DNA of 64,000 nucleotides. Source: an uncultured Flavobacteriaceae bacterium (lineage in GTDB: Bacteria > Bacteroidota > Bacteroidia > Flavobacteriales > Flavobacteriaceae). The position numbers were made by a program, and so were the translations under genes. The stretch spans positions 38,449 through 102,448 of the forward strand of contig CANMLX010000012.1 of the NCBI GenBank assembly GCA_947498845.1. Reading direction: 5' to 3'. Positions 1-8,105 of the stretch are shown in pieces (position 1 is the stretch's first letter; each line of letters opens with the position of its first letter). The notes under the pieces are model-generated. The model was not told the origin of the DNA, searched no databases, and saw only the letters and a list, made by a program, of their open reading frames with translations.

Positions 1-551
1 TGATTACCATCAAAGAAGATTAAATCATAATTTTTTGAATTTAAATCTTTAATGACATCGTTTATATTTCCTGTAATTTGGTTGATATTATCGAGAAGAA
101 TAGCATGAAAGTGTTTTTTGTTATAATCTGAAATTTGAGGACAACCTTCAATAGTGTCAATTTTTGAATTGGGATTTACTCGACTCATAGCCTGTGTTGC
201 AAACCCTATAGAAGTCCCTAATTCTAGAATATTTTGAGCTTTAAAATAGTTTACAATCCTAAAAAGAAGTTTAGCTCTTTTTATAGTTGTGCCAGAGGTT
301 TTAGCGATGTCTGAAATTTTTCTTTGTTTAGTATGTAGTTTTTTGCTTCCAGCTCCAAAATCTGATACACTAATTTTTAATTTAACGCTTTTTAAACGTA
401 TTATAAAATCTTTGATTTTATAATACTCTGGATATTTCGTTTTATCATAAAAGCATTTAGTAACCAAATCGTAAACAAAAGGTGAATGTACACCGTGTTG
501 ATTGGTAGCCTTTAATAAATATTTAATGTACTGTTTAACCTGATAAAACAT
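1..551 (-). CDS. Class I SAM-dependent methyltransferase (partial, cut by window start)
   Basis: Reading the minus strand from an ATG at 551 gives an open frame of 183 codons that runs off the window, so the C-terminus is missing. The N-terminus (MFYQVKQYIKYLL) is followed by an HGVHSPFVYDL segment; near residue 110 comes the SAM-binding motif I (ILELGTSIGFA), and the visible end (YDLIFFDGN) matches motif IV of O-methyltransferase-like Rossmann proteins. The likely role is SAM-dependent methylation of an unknown substrate. It lies 56 nt downstream of the ABC-F gene on the same strand, with a tandem repeat between them. The family call is fairly sure; the substrate cannot be told. Confidence 0.8.
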   Translation of the reverse strand, partial: MFYQVKQYIKYLLKATNQHGVHSPFVYDLVTKCFYDKTKYPEYYKIKDFIIRLKSVKLKISVSDFGAGSKKLHTKQRKISDIAKTSGTTIKRAKLLFRIVNYFKAQNILELGTSIGFATQAMSRVNPNSKIDTIEGCPQISDYNKKHFHAILLDNINQITGNINDVIKDLNSKNYDLIFFDGN

Positions 552-567
552 AATATTTATAGTTTTT

Positions 568-607
568 AACAACCAACAACCAACAACCAACAACCACCAA
601 CCAACAA
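568..607. repeat. Heptanucleotide tandem repeat (unit AACCAAC)
   Basis: About 5.5 copies of a 7-nt unit (AACCAAC; GTTGGTT on the minus strand) fill the short gap between two minus-strand genes. One unit carries a single change (AACCACC). The array directly abuts the stop codon (608-610) of the ABC-F gene. Two other heptamer arrays lie in this window, at 51695-51731 and 63926-64000. Confidence 0.85.
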
Positions 608-2476
608 CTATTCTTCAAGCTTTGCGGATAACTCAAACCAACGTTCTTCTTTGGTGTCTATAGTATCGATAATGCCTTGGAGTTCTTGTGATAGTTTATT
701 AATATCATCTTGTGTTAGATCTGGATTATTGAACTTATTTTCCAGTTCTTTTTTGTCGTAGGCTAAAGATTTAAGTTTACTTTCTATGTTTTTAAGTTCT
801 TTTTCTTCGTTATACGATAGTTTAGACGCTTTGTTCTCTTTCCAGGATTGTTTGTCTTTTTTATCTTCTGTTGTTTTTGAAATAGTAGATTGACTGTCTT
901 CGTATACACGATAGTCTGAATAATTTCCGGGAAAATCTTCGATAACACCATTACCTTTAAAAACAAATAGATGGTCTATAACTTTATCCATAAAATAGCG
1001 GTCATGAGATACCACAATAATACAACCAGGGAAATCTAAAAGAAAACTTTCTAAAACGTTAAGAGTTACAATATCCAAATCGTTGGTAGGTTCATCAAGA
1101 ATTAAAAAATTTGGGTTCTGGATTAAAACAGTACACAAATAAAGTCGTTTTCGCTCTCCACCACTTAACTTCTCAACAAAATCGTATTGCTTTTTTCTGC
1201 TGAATAAAAAGCGCTCTAGTAATTGTTGTGCACTAATTTGGCGTCCTTTTTTTAATGGGATATAATCGCCAAATTCGCGGATAACATCGATAACTTTTTG
1301 TTCTGGTTTTATAGTAATCCCACTCTGTGTATAATAACCAAATTTAACCGTGTCTCCTTTTATAACTTTACCAGAATCGGGTTGCGCAGTTTGAGTTAAT
1401 ATATTTAAAAACGTAGTTTTTCCTGTGCCATTTTTTCCAATAATACCAACACGTTCGCCTTTTTTAAAGGTGTATTCAAAACTATCCAGTATTTTTTTGT
1501 CTTTAAAGGCTTTAGATACTTTATGGAACTCTAAAATTTTACTTCCTAAGCGTTCCATATTAAGTTCTAGCTGTACTTGGTGGTCTTGTCGACGTTGGTG
1601 TGCACGATGCTTAATGTCTTTAAAATCGTCTATTCTAGACTTGGATTTTGTGGTTCTGGCTTTTGGCTGGCGACGCATCCAAGCGAGTTCCTTTTTAAAG
1701 AGTTGTTTTGCTTTTCCTGTTTCTACAGCTTCACGCTCTATTCTGGCATCACGTTTCTCGAGATAATAAGAGTAATTACCTTTGTAACTATATAATTGCC
1801 CTTGATCTAGCTCTATAATTTCATTACACACACGTTCTAAAAAATACCGATCGTGTGTTACCATAAAAAGTGTAATGTTTTCTTTGGCAAAAAAGGATTC
1901 TAGCCACTCAATCATCTCAAGATCCAGATGGTTTGTTGGCTCATCTAAAATTAATAAATCGGGTTTATTAATTAAGGCATTAGCTAGAGATAACCGTTTT
2001 TTTTGCCCTCCAGATAACATCCCAACGTTTTGACTTAGGTCATTAAGCTTTAGCTTAAAAAGGATTTGCTTATATAACGTTTCAAAGTCCCAAGCATTAT
2101 GTAATTCCATAGTATCAAAAGCTTTTTGATAGGCTTCAGTATCGTCAGGATTTAAAAGCGCTTGCTCATAATTTGCAATGATGTTTAGAATTGGATTATC
2201 TGATGAAAATATAGTTTCCTCAATGGTAAGGGTATCATCAAATTTAGGATCTTGCGATAAAAAAGAAACTTTTACGCCTTTTCTGTAAATAACACTACCA
2301 GAGCCGGCTTCATCTTCGCCCGAAAGAATTTTTAATATAGAGGTTTTTCCTGTGCCATTTTTGGCTACAAATGCTATTTTTTGATCTTTATGGATACTAA
2401 ATGAAATATTTTCAAAAAGCGTAAGTTCTCCATAAGACTTTGATATGTTTTCAACTGTTAGATAATTCAACGGCAT
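608..2476 (-). CDS. ABC-F family ATP-binding protein, Uup-like
   Basis: Soluble tandem ABC ATPase without membrane segments, as in the ABC-F family that acts on ribosomes or, for Uup, also in DNA transposition/repair contexts. Two nucleotide-binding domains are visible: the first with Walker A NGTGKTS near residue 42 and signature LSGGQKKR, the second with NGTGKTT and signature LSGGERKR, each with an ILDEPTNDLD/ILDEPTNHLD Walker B. Between them is the basic linker with MRRQPKARTTKSKSR, and a charged coiled-coil tail covers roughly the last 80 residues, which favours Uup over EttA. I chose the ATG at 2476 (MPLNYLTVENISK) rather than an upstream TTG at 2488. It is transcribed divergently from the polysaccharide locus. 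Confidence 0.93.
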   Translation of the reverse strand: MPLNYLTVENISKSYGELTLFENISFSIHKDQKIAFVAKNGTGKTSILKILSGEDEAGSGSVIYRKGVKVSFLSQDPKFDDTLTIEETIFSSDNPILNIIANYEQALLNPDDTEAYQKAFDTMELHNAWDFETLYKQILFKLKLNDLSQNVGMLSGGQKKRLSLANALINKPDLLILDEPTNHLDLEMIEWLESFFAKENITLFMVTHDRYFLERVCNEIIELDQGQLYSYKGNYSYYLEKRDARIEREAVETGKAKQLFKKELAWMRRQPKARTTKSKSRIDDFKDIKHRAHQRRQDHQVQLELNMERLGSKILEFHKVSKAFKDKKILDSFEYTFKKGERVGIIGKNGTGKTTFLNILTQTAQPDSGKVIKGDTVKFGYYTQSGITIKPEQKVIDVIREFGDYIPLKKGRQISAQQLLERFLFSRKKQYDFVEKLSGGERKRLYLCTVLIQNPNFLILDEPTNDLDIVTLNVLESFLLDFPGCIIVVSHDRYFMDKVIDHLFVFKGNGVIEDFPGNYSDYRVYEDSQSTISKTTEDKKDKQSWKENKASKLSYNEEKELKNIESKLKSLAYDKKELENKFNNPDLTQDDINKLSQELQGIIDTIDTKEERWFELSAKLEE

Positions 2477-2545
2477 AGTTTTTTGCAAATAACGGACAAA
2501 AAACCAAAAAATCCGATAAGAGTTTTATTGTTCATCATGAAAAGT

Positions 2546-2553
2546 TATATTTG
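2546..2553 (+). promoter_or_regulatory. Putative Bacteroidetes -7 promoter element
   Basis: TATATTTG is an exact match to the Bacteroidetes -7 consensus TAnnTTTG. It ends 21 nt upstream of the first gene of the polysaccharide locus and is the best candidate promoter for the whole operon. A TTG at 2528-2530 could be the -33 element, but its 15-nt spacing is shorter than usual. Confidence 0.55.
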
Positions 2554-2574
2554 TCATAATTCAAAATTTAATTA

Positions 2575-3363
2575 ATGAAGCGACTTTTTTGGTCTTTTTT
2601 GATTCTTATTTTGTTATGCAGTTCATGTATTACAAATAAGGATTTGGTGTATTTGCAGAATAATGACGGTACATTAGGAAACGAATCTTTACAAATCCAA
2701 TCTATATCAAAGCCTTACCGTGTAGAAATTAATGATATATTAAGTATTAATGTTAAAGCGCTTGATAACGAATTAACAGCAATATTTAATCCAGTACAAA
2801 GAGGAAATACAGGAAGTAGTGGAGGTGGTTTATATTTTAGTGGTTTTACTGTAGATCTGCATGGCAATATTGAGTTCCCTATTTTAGGGGAAATTAATGT
2901 TCTCGGGTTTACGGTAGAAGAAATAGAGGCTAAAGTAAAAGAGGAATTATTGAAACAGTATTTTAAAGAAACAGCCGAAATATTTGTAACAGTTAAGTTG
3001 GCAGGCTTAAAGTACACTACAATAGGTGAAGTAGCTACAGGTGTGCATATACTTTATCAAGATCGTGTTAATATTATAGAAGCATTGGCTAATGCTGGGG
3101 ATATCAGTACAACTGGAGATAGAAGTGATGTGTTAATTATTAGACAGTATCCCAATGGTCAAAAAATTCATCATATTAACCTTCTAGATATATCGGCAAT
3201 GCAATCACCTTATTACTTTATAGAACCTAACGATATAATAATGGTAAAACCCTTAAAACGTAAAGCTTTAGGGGCAGGTCAAACTGCAGTACAGACGTTT
3301 ACAACTTTAGCATCAATATTTTCGGTGTTAGTGTCTACTTTTTTTCTAGCAAAAAATTTATAA
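2575..3363 (+). CDS. Polysaccharide export outer-membrane lipoprotein (Wza/OPX family)
   Basis: Outer-membrane polysaccharide export protein of the Wza/BexD type, forming the exit channel for capsule or exopolysaccharide. The N-terminus is a lipoprotein signal (MKRLFWSFLILILLCSSC) with Cys18 as the probable lipidated residue. A polysaccharide-export domain follows (about residues 45-130), then an SLBB-like segment (about 145-225), and a hydrophobic C-terminal helix (about 240-258) that would cross the outer membrane as in Wza. At 262 residues it is shorter than E. coli Wza (about 380), which is common for Bacteroidetes OPX proteins with fewer SLBB repeats. It is the first gene of the locus, 7 nt ahead of its Wzc-type partner. 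Confidence 0.93.
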   Translation: MKRLFWSFLILILLCSSCITNKDLVYLQNNDGTLGNESLQIQSISKPYRVEINDILSINVKALDNELTAIFNPVQRGNTGSSGGGLYFSGFTVDLHGNIEFPILGEINVLGFTVEEIEAKVKEELLKQYFKETAEIFVTVKLAGLKYTTIGEVATGVHILYQDRVNIIEALANAGDISTTGDRSDVLIIRQYPNGQKIHHINLLDISAMQSPYYFIEPNDIIMVKPLKRKALGAGQTAVQTFTTLASIFSVLVSTFFLAKNL

Positions 3364-3370
3364 GTTAATT

Positions 3371-5842
3371 ATGAGTGATGAATTTGATATACTAGAATCT
3401 TCCTCGTCGTCTTCCCCATCTTCTATTACTTTTGATATAAAAAAGTTTTTATTTAGGGCATTGAGATATTGGAAATTGTTTCTATTACTTTTTTTAATCG
3501 GTGTTTTTTTTGTGTATCAAAAAAATGTGAGAGAAGAGTTTTCGTATCGTTTAGGGACTAAAATATCAATAGAAGATGATAGTAATCCCTTGTTTACGTC
3601 TAACGCAAGTTTAACATTTAATTGGGGAGGCGTTACTGCAAAAGTGCAAACCATGATTGTAAGTTTAAAATCACGATCACATCATGAGAAAGTAGTTGAA
3701 AGGTTAGAGTTTTATAAAAGCTATTTAAAACAAGGAAAGTATAGAAAACAAGATATATATAAAGCAGCACCTTTTAGGTTTAATCATAAAAAAGATGCAC
3801 CTCAATTATTAAATATTCCTGTGAAAATAACGTTTATAGATTCTCTTAAATACGAACTAGAAATTGATTTTACAAGTGATGTTGTGGCCACTCAAAATTA
3901 TGTTACCAAGCATATTCAGCAAATACATGTACCACAAGGTGTTTTTAAAAAACAGTTTAATGTAAATGAAACTTTAGATTTACCATTTTTAAAAGGTGTA
4001 GTTCGTGTTATAGAAAATAAAAGAATTGTTCCTGGAGCATTCTTCTTTCTTCAGTTTAGAAATTTTAACGGCGTTGTAGCTAGTTACAGGGGGAGAACTT
4101 CTGTTGCAAATATTAGAAACTCACCTATTATTGATATTTCGCTAGTAGATAAAAACACACATAAGATTGTAGATTATTTAAATGAAATTGTTGATGTTTT
4201 AAGTGAAGATCAGCTTGATAGGAAAAATCAATATGTTACAAATGCTATAGCCTTTATTGATGAACAATTGTCTAAAGTTAAAGGGGAGCTTACAGATAAT
4301 GCAGAAGCTCTAAATGATTACAGAAGAAAAAAGAAAATGTATGGTATAAGCGATGAGGGAAAGTTGCTTAATAAAAAATATACAAGCATAGAAGATAAGA
4401 TAACAGAAATAAATAGTCAATTGTCTTACTATGATATTTTAAAGAATTATTTACTAACAAGCAATACGTTTACAGATGTACCCGCACCATCTGTTTCAGG
4501 AATACAAGACGGTAATATTTTAGGAAATATTTCCAAAATAAACGATCTTTCTGTAGAAAAGTCTAAATTACAATATTCAGTTAGAGACAATGCAACGATA
4601 TTTGACGATTTAAATAGAGAAATCGAAGGGTTGAAAAATGTACTCTTAGAAAATATAAGTTCTGTAACTAAAATTTTAAAAAAAGAATTAAAAGAAGCGA
4701 ATTCTAAGCTGTATGGTGTTGAGTCTAAGTTTGCTAAACTTCCTGAAGAACAACAAGAGCTTATGGCTATACAACGAAAGCATTCGCTAAGTCAGCAAAC
4801 CTATAATGTATTTCTTTCTAAGCGTGGTGAAGCAGAAATAATTAAGGCTTCAAATGTTTCAGATATTCTTGTAGTCGATTCTGCTAAAAATACAGGAGCT
4901 TCTTTATTAGGTAAAAATCTAAATATACGTTATGTTTTTGCATTTTTTATAGCGCTATTGGTGCCTCTATTATTGGCCTTTATTTTAACTATTCTGGATA
5001 ACAAAATTCACAGCCCTATGGATTTAGAAAATTTATCTAAGATTCCTGTTTTAGGTGTTGTTGGTAAAAATACCTTAGATAATAATTTAGCAGTTTTCAG
5101 GAAGCCAAAATCTTCGCTTTCAGAGTCGTTTAGATCTGTACGATCTAGTCTTCAGTATTTTTATAAAAAGCATCATTTAGAAGGCGCAAAAACGGTTATG
5201 TTAACATCTTCGGTAAGTGGTGAAGGGAAAACATTTTGTTCTATTAACATAGCAACAGTTTTTGCTATGAGTGGTAAAAAAACAGTATTATTAGGATTAG
5301 ATTTAAGAAAACCCAAGATATTTGGAGATTTTAATATTGCGAATGATAGCGGTATCGTCAATTATTTAATTGGACAAAAAGCATGGAAAGACGTACTACA
5401 ACAAACCAAAGTAACCAATTTAGATGTTATTACGTCTGGTCCAATTCCTCCAAACCCTTCAGAACTATTGATTAATGAAAGAATGAATACATTAATTCAT
5501 GAATTAAAAGAGGTTTATGATTTTATTGTATTAGATACACCTCCAGTAGGTCTGGTTTCAGATGCATTAGAACTTATCCAATATGCAGATGCTTCCATTT
5601 ATGTTGTTAGACAAGATTATACTAAAAGGGGTATGATAAACTTAATTAACGATAAATACGAAAAGGGAGAAATTAATAACTTGAGTTTTGTTTTTAATGG
5701 TTATGATCAAAAAGGGAAATACGGTTATGGTTACGGTTATGGCTACGGCTATGGTTATGGTAATTACGCTAATGGGTATCATGAAAACGATGACAACAAA
5801 TTGAGTTTTTGGGGGAGATTGAAATCTTTATTTAAATTTTAA
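3371..5842 (+). CDS. Wzc-type polysaccharide co-polymerase / BY-kinase (tyrosine autokinase)
   Basis: Inner-membrane chain-length regulator with a cytoplasmic bacterial tyrosine kinase. A first membrane helix lies around residues 28-48 and a second around 517-540; between them is the periplasmic Wzz-like domain with long coiled-coil parts. The kinase domain follows with Walker A (SGEGKT, about 616-621), Walker A' (LLGLDLRKP, about 640) and Walker B (FIVLDTPP, about 717). The C-terminus is an alternating Tyr-Gly tail (about 783-800) encoded by a six-base DNA repeat at 5718-5762, a clear autophosphorylation cluster. It works with the preceding OPX protein in secretion. No Wzb-type phosphatase is in this window. 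The call is secure. Confidence 0.95.
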   Translation: MSDEFDILESSSSSSPSSITFDIKKFLFRALRYWKLFLLLFLIGVFFVYQKNVREEFSYRLGTKISIEDDSNPLFTSNASLTFNWGGVTAKVQTMIVSLKSRSHHEKVVERLEFYKSYLKQGKYRKQDIYKAAPFRFNHKKDAPQLLNIPVKITFIDSLKYELEIDFTSDVVATQNYVTKHIQQIHVPQGVFKKQFNVNETLDLPFLKGVVRVIENKRIVPGAFFFLQFRNFNGVVASYRGRTSVANIRNSPIIDISLVDKNTHKIVDYLNEIVDVLSEDQLDRKNQYVTNAIAFIDEQLSKVKGELTDNAEALNDYRRKKKMYGISDEGKLLNKKYTSIEDKITEINSQLSYYDILKNYLLTSNTFTDVPAPSVSGIQDGNILGNISKINDLSVEKSKLQYSVRDNATIFDDLNREIEGLKNVLLENISSVTKILKKELKEANSKLYGVESKFAKLPEEQQELMAIQRKHSLSQQTYNVFLSKRGEAEIIKASNVSDILVVDSAKNTGASLLGKNLNIRYVFAFFIALLVPLLLAFILTILDNKIHSPMDLENLSKIPVLGVVGKNTLDNNLAVFRKPKSSLSESFRSVRSSLQYFYKKHHLEGAKTVMLTSSVSGEGKTFCSINIATVFAMSGKKTVLLGLDLRKPKIFGDFNIANDSGIVNYLIGQKAWKDVLQQTKVTNLDVITSGPIPPNPSELLINERMNTLIHELKEVYDFIVLDTPPVGLVSDALELIQYADASIYVVRQDYTKRGMINLINDKYEKGEINNLSFVFNGYDQKGKYGYGYGYGYGYGYGNYANGYHENDDNKLSFWGRLKSLFKF

Positions 5843-5861
5843 AATAACGTCGAAATTAATA

Positions 5862-6653
5862 TTGAAAGAAAAGCTACTTAAAGAAGCTATTAAGAGTGCA
5901 ATTGATGCTGGGGCAGAAATAATGAAAATTTATTCTGTTGGTTTTGATGTCACCTTAAAGACTGATAATTCACCACTAACAGCTGCAGACGAAAAAGCAA
6001 ATGCCATAATAAATAATCGTTTAAATAAAACAGGTATTCCCATTATTAGTGAAGAAAATAAGCAAACAAATTATAGTATTAGGAAAAAATGGGAAAGGTG
6101 TTGGATGGTAGATCCTTTAGATGGTACTAAAGAATTTATAAAACGCAATGGTGAGTTTACAGTAAATATAGCATTAATAGAAAATAATAAGCCTATTTTA
6201 GGTGTTATATATGTACCAGTATCTAAAACCTTATACTATGCAATAGTTCATGATAATGAAGCTTATAAAGTTAAATTGAATAAGCATGAATTTGTGGAGA
6301 GTATATTTGTAATTAGAGAAGAAATTATACCTAATAAATCTTCTGATAGCGAAATTAAAATAGTAGGAAGTCGTTCTCATAAAAGTAAAGAGACAAATAC
6401 TTTTATAAAAAAAATGAAAGATAAAGGAACTAAAATTAATTTAATTAGTAGAGGAAGTTCCTTAAAGTTCTGTTTAGTTGCAGAAGGAGAAGCGCATGTA
6501 TATCCTAGATTTGCTCCTACAATGGAATGGGACACCGCAGCGGGACATGCTATATGTAATGCAGTTCGCTTGAAAGTAAAACAAATTGATAGTAACAACG
6601 AACTGTTTTATAACAAAGAAAACTTGCTTAATCCTTATTTCATAGTGCAGTAA
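5862..6653 (+). CDS. cysQ: 3'(2'),5'-bisphosphate nucleotidase CysQ
   Basis: Inositol-monophosphatase-superfamily enzyme that hydrolyses 3'-phosphoadenosine 5'-phosphate (PAP) to AMP, clearing the by-product of sulfotransfer. Metal-site motifs are complete: ISEEN near residue 65, DPLDGTKEF near 83-91 and WDTAAGHA near 222; the length of 263 is normal. The start is a TTG at 5862, since no better ATG lies upstream of the conserved N-terminus. It lies 19 nt after the Wzc gene and 3 nt before cysC, so both ends of PAPS metabolism sit next to the export genes. That placement, with a sulfotransferase at 17714, suggests a role in glycan sulfation rather than cysteine synthesis. Confidence 0.92.
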   Translation: MKEKLLKEAIKSAIDAGAEIMKIYSVGFDVTLKTDNSPLTAADEKANAIINNRLNKTGIPIISEENKQTNYSIRKKWERCWMVDPLDGTKEFIKRNGEFTVNIALIENNKPILGVIYVPVSKTLYYAIVHDNEAYKVKLNKHEFVESIFVIREEIIPNKSSDSEIKIVGSRSHKSKETNTFIKKMKDKGTKINLISRGSSLKFCLVAEGEAHVYPRFAPTMEWDTAAGHAICNAVRLKVKQIDSNNELFYNKENLLNPYFIVQ

Positions 6654-6656
6654 TAT

Positions 6657-7241
6657 ATGGAACACAATAAAAAACAGGATTATTCGGTAACAAAAGCAGA
6701 TAGAGTGAAAATTAATGCGCATAAGCCATGTTTAATATGGTTTACAGGATTGTCTGGAGCAGGGAAATCCACTATTGCCAATTTATTAGAACAAGAGTTA
6801 CATAAAAAAGGGATTCATACCTATAGTTTAGATGGTGATAATTTAAGGCGAGGACTTAATAAAGATCTTAAGTTTACTAAAGAAGATCGATTTGAAAATT
6901 TAAGACGAACAGCAGAGGTCGCTAAATTATTTATAGACGCAGGTTTGGTAGTTATTGCTGCATTTATTACACCTTATAATAAAATAAGAGAAGACATTAA
7001 AGCGATTGTTGGTAGTGAGTTTTATGTGGAGGTTTTTGTAAATACACCAATAGAGGTATGTGAAGAACGCGATGTTAAAGGGCTGTATAAAAAAGCACGC
7101 TCTGGTAAAATTAAAAATTTTACAGGTATTACATCTCCGTTTGAGATTCCTGAAAACGCAACAATTGAAATTAAAACAACTATAGAAAGTGAGCATGAAG
7201 CAGTTAATAAAATATTAACTGTTTTGGAAACTAAATTATAA
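6657..7241 (+). CDS. cysC: Adenylyl-sulfate (APS) kinase CysC
   Basis: Phosphorylates adenosine 5'-phosphosulfate to PAPS, the universal sulfuryl donor. The P-loop GLSGAGKST is at residues 31-39, followed by the family's SLDGDNLRRGLNKDL segment, a DR(F)ENLRR motif and IAAFITPY; 194 residues is typical of a stand-alone APS kinase. No ATP sulfurylase (cysD/cysN) is adjacent, so APS must come from elsewhere in the genome. The short gap to cysQ and the position just before the ABC exporter indicate co-transcription with the polysaccharide operon. Confidence 0.94.
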   Translation: MEHNKKQDYSVTKADRVKINAHKPCLIWFTGLSGAGKSTIANLLEQELHKKGIHTYSLDGDNLRRGLNKDLKFTKEDRFENLRRTAEVAKLFIDAGLVVIAAFITPYNKIREDIKAIVGSEFYVEVFVNTPIEVCEERDVKGLYKKARSGKIKNFTGITSPFEIPENATIEIKTTIESEHEAVNKILTVLETKL

Positions 7242-7259
7242 AGTACTACAAAAATTTAA

Positions 7260-8105
7260 ATGGCACTTGAAACTAAGATATACCAAAAAGAAAATAATTT
7301 AAAATTTGGAAGACTTTTAAAAGAGAGCTGCAAAGATTTTTTTAATTCTCATTTTTTAGCAAAACAATTAGCATCCAGAGATATTAAATCTCAATATAGG
7401 CAATCCTATTTAGGCATTATTTGGGCATTTATTACACCAGTAACATCTGCTTTGGTTTGGATTTTTTTAAACTTATCAGGAACTATCAAGCTCACAGATA
7501 CAGGTATGCCTTATCCTGTATATGCTTTTTCTGGAACTTTAATTTGGTCAATTATTAAAGAGGCTATTAATCTACCAACTAATACTACAAACGCCGCTAG
7601 AGGTATTATTACGAAAATAAATTTCCCAAAGGAAGCTTTAGTATTGTCAGGTATTTATAAACTATTTTTTAATACCTCTATAAAAATAGGGCTTTTACTT
7701 ATTTTTATTTTTGCCTTTGGTATCGGTTTTCATTGGTTGTTGTTATTATTCCCTTTAGCAGTTATAGTCGTTATTTTATTTGGTACAACTTTAGGTCTTT
7801 TCATAACGCCTATAAGTTTGATATATAACGATATTGCTAAAATTGTGAGTATGGGCTTAGGTTTATTAATGTACATAACGCCCGTTGTTTATGCAATACC
7901 TAAAAAGGGGTTTATGAAAACTGTTATGGAAGTTAATCCTTTTTCGGCATTGATTATTACTACCAGAAATTTAGCAATGGGACATACTTCAGAATATTTA
8001 GGATATTTTGTTAGTATTTCAATAACTAGTTTTTTCTTGTTTTTTCTTGGGTTATTATTTTATAGAATTTCAATTCCTGTAATTGTAGAACGTCTAAATG
8101 CTTAA
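7260..8105 (+). CDS. ABC-2 type polysaccharide/polyol-phosphate export permease (Wzm/KpsM family)
   Basis: Integral membrane half of an ABC exporter for polysaccharide or lipid-linked O-antigen. The soluble N-terminus leads into the family pattern around residues 37-60 (LASRDIKSQYRQSYLGIIW), and about six hydrophobic segments follow across 281 residues. It overlaps its ATPase partner by 8 nt, which fixes the pairing. In Wzm/Wzt systems the fully assembled undecaprenyl-linked glycan is moved across the inner membrane. Confidence in the family is high; the cargo is inferred from the neighbours. Confidence 0.92.
   Translation: MALETKIYQKENNLKFGRLLKESCKDFFNSHFLAKQLASRDIKSQYRQSYLGIIWAFITPVTSALVWIFLNLSGTIKLTDTGMPYPVYAFSGTLIWSIIKEAINLPTNTTNAARGIITKINFPKEALVLSGIYKLFFNTSIKIGLLLIFIFAFGIGFHWLLLLFPLAVIVVILFGTTLGLFITPISLIYNDIAKIVSMGLGLLMYITPVVYAIPKKGFMKTVMEVNPFSALIITTRNLAMGHTSEYLGYFVSISITSFFLFFLGLLFYRISIPVIVERLNA

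Noticed and set aside
1425..1766. Open frame of 113 codons on the plus strand
   Set aside because: It lies wholly inside the ABC-F gene on the other strand, with no family resemblance; a shadow frame.
2489..2574. Invertible promoter controlling the polysaccharide locus, as in Bacteroides
   Set aside because: No pair of inverted repeats flanks the candidate promoter and no invertase gene is in the window.
5862..7241. cysQ-cysC as ordinary cysteine assimilation genes
   Set aside because: No cysD, cysN, cysH or sulfite reductase is adjacent and they are embedded between export genes; glycan sulfation explains the placement better, though a dual role remains possible.
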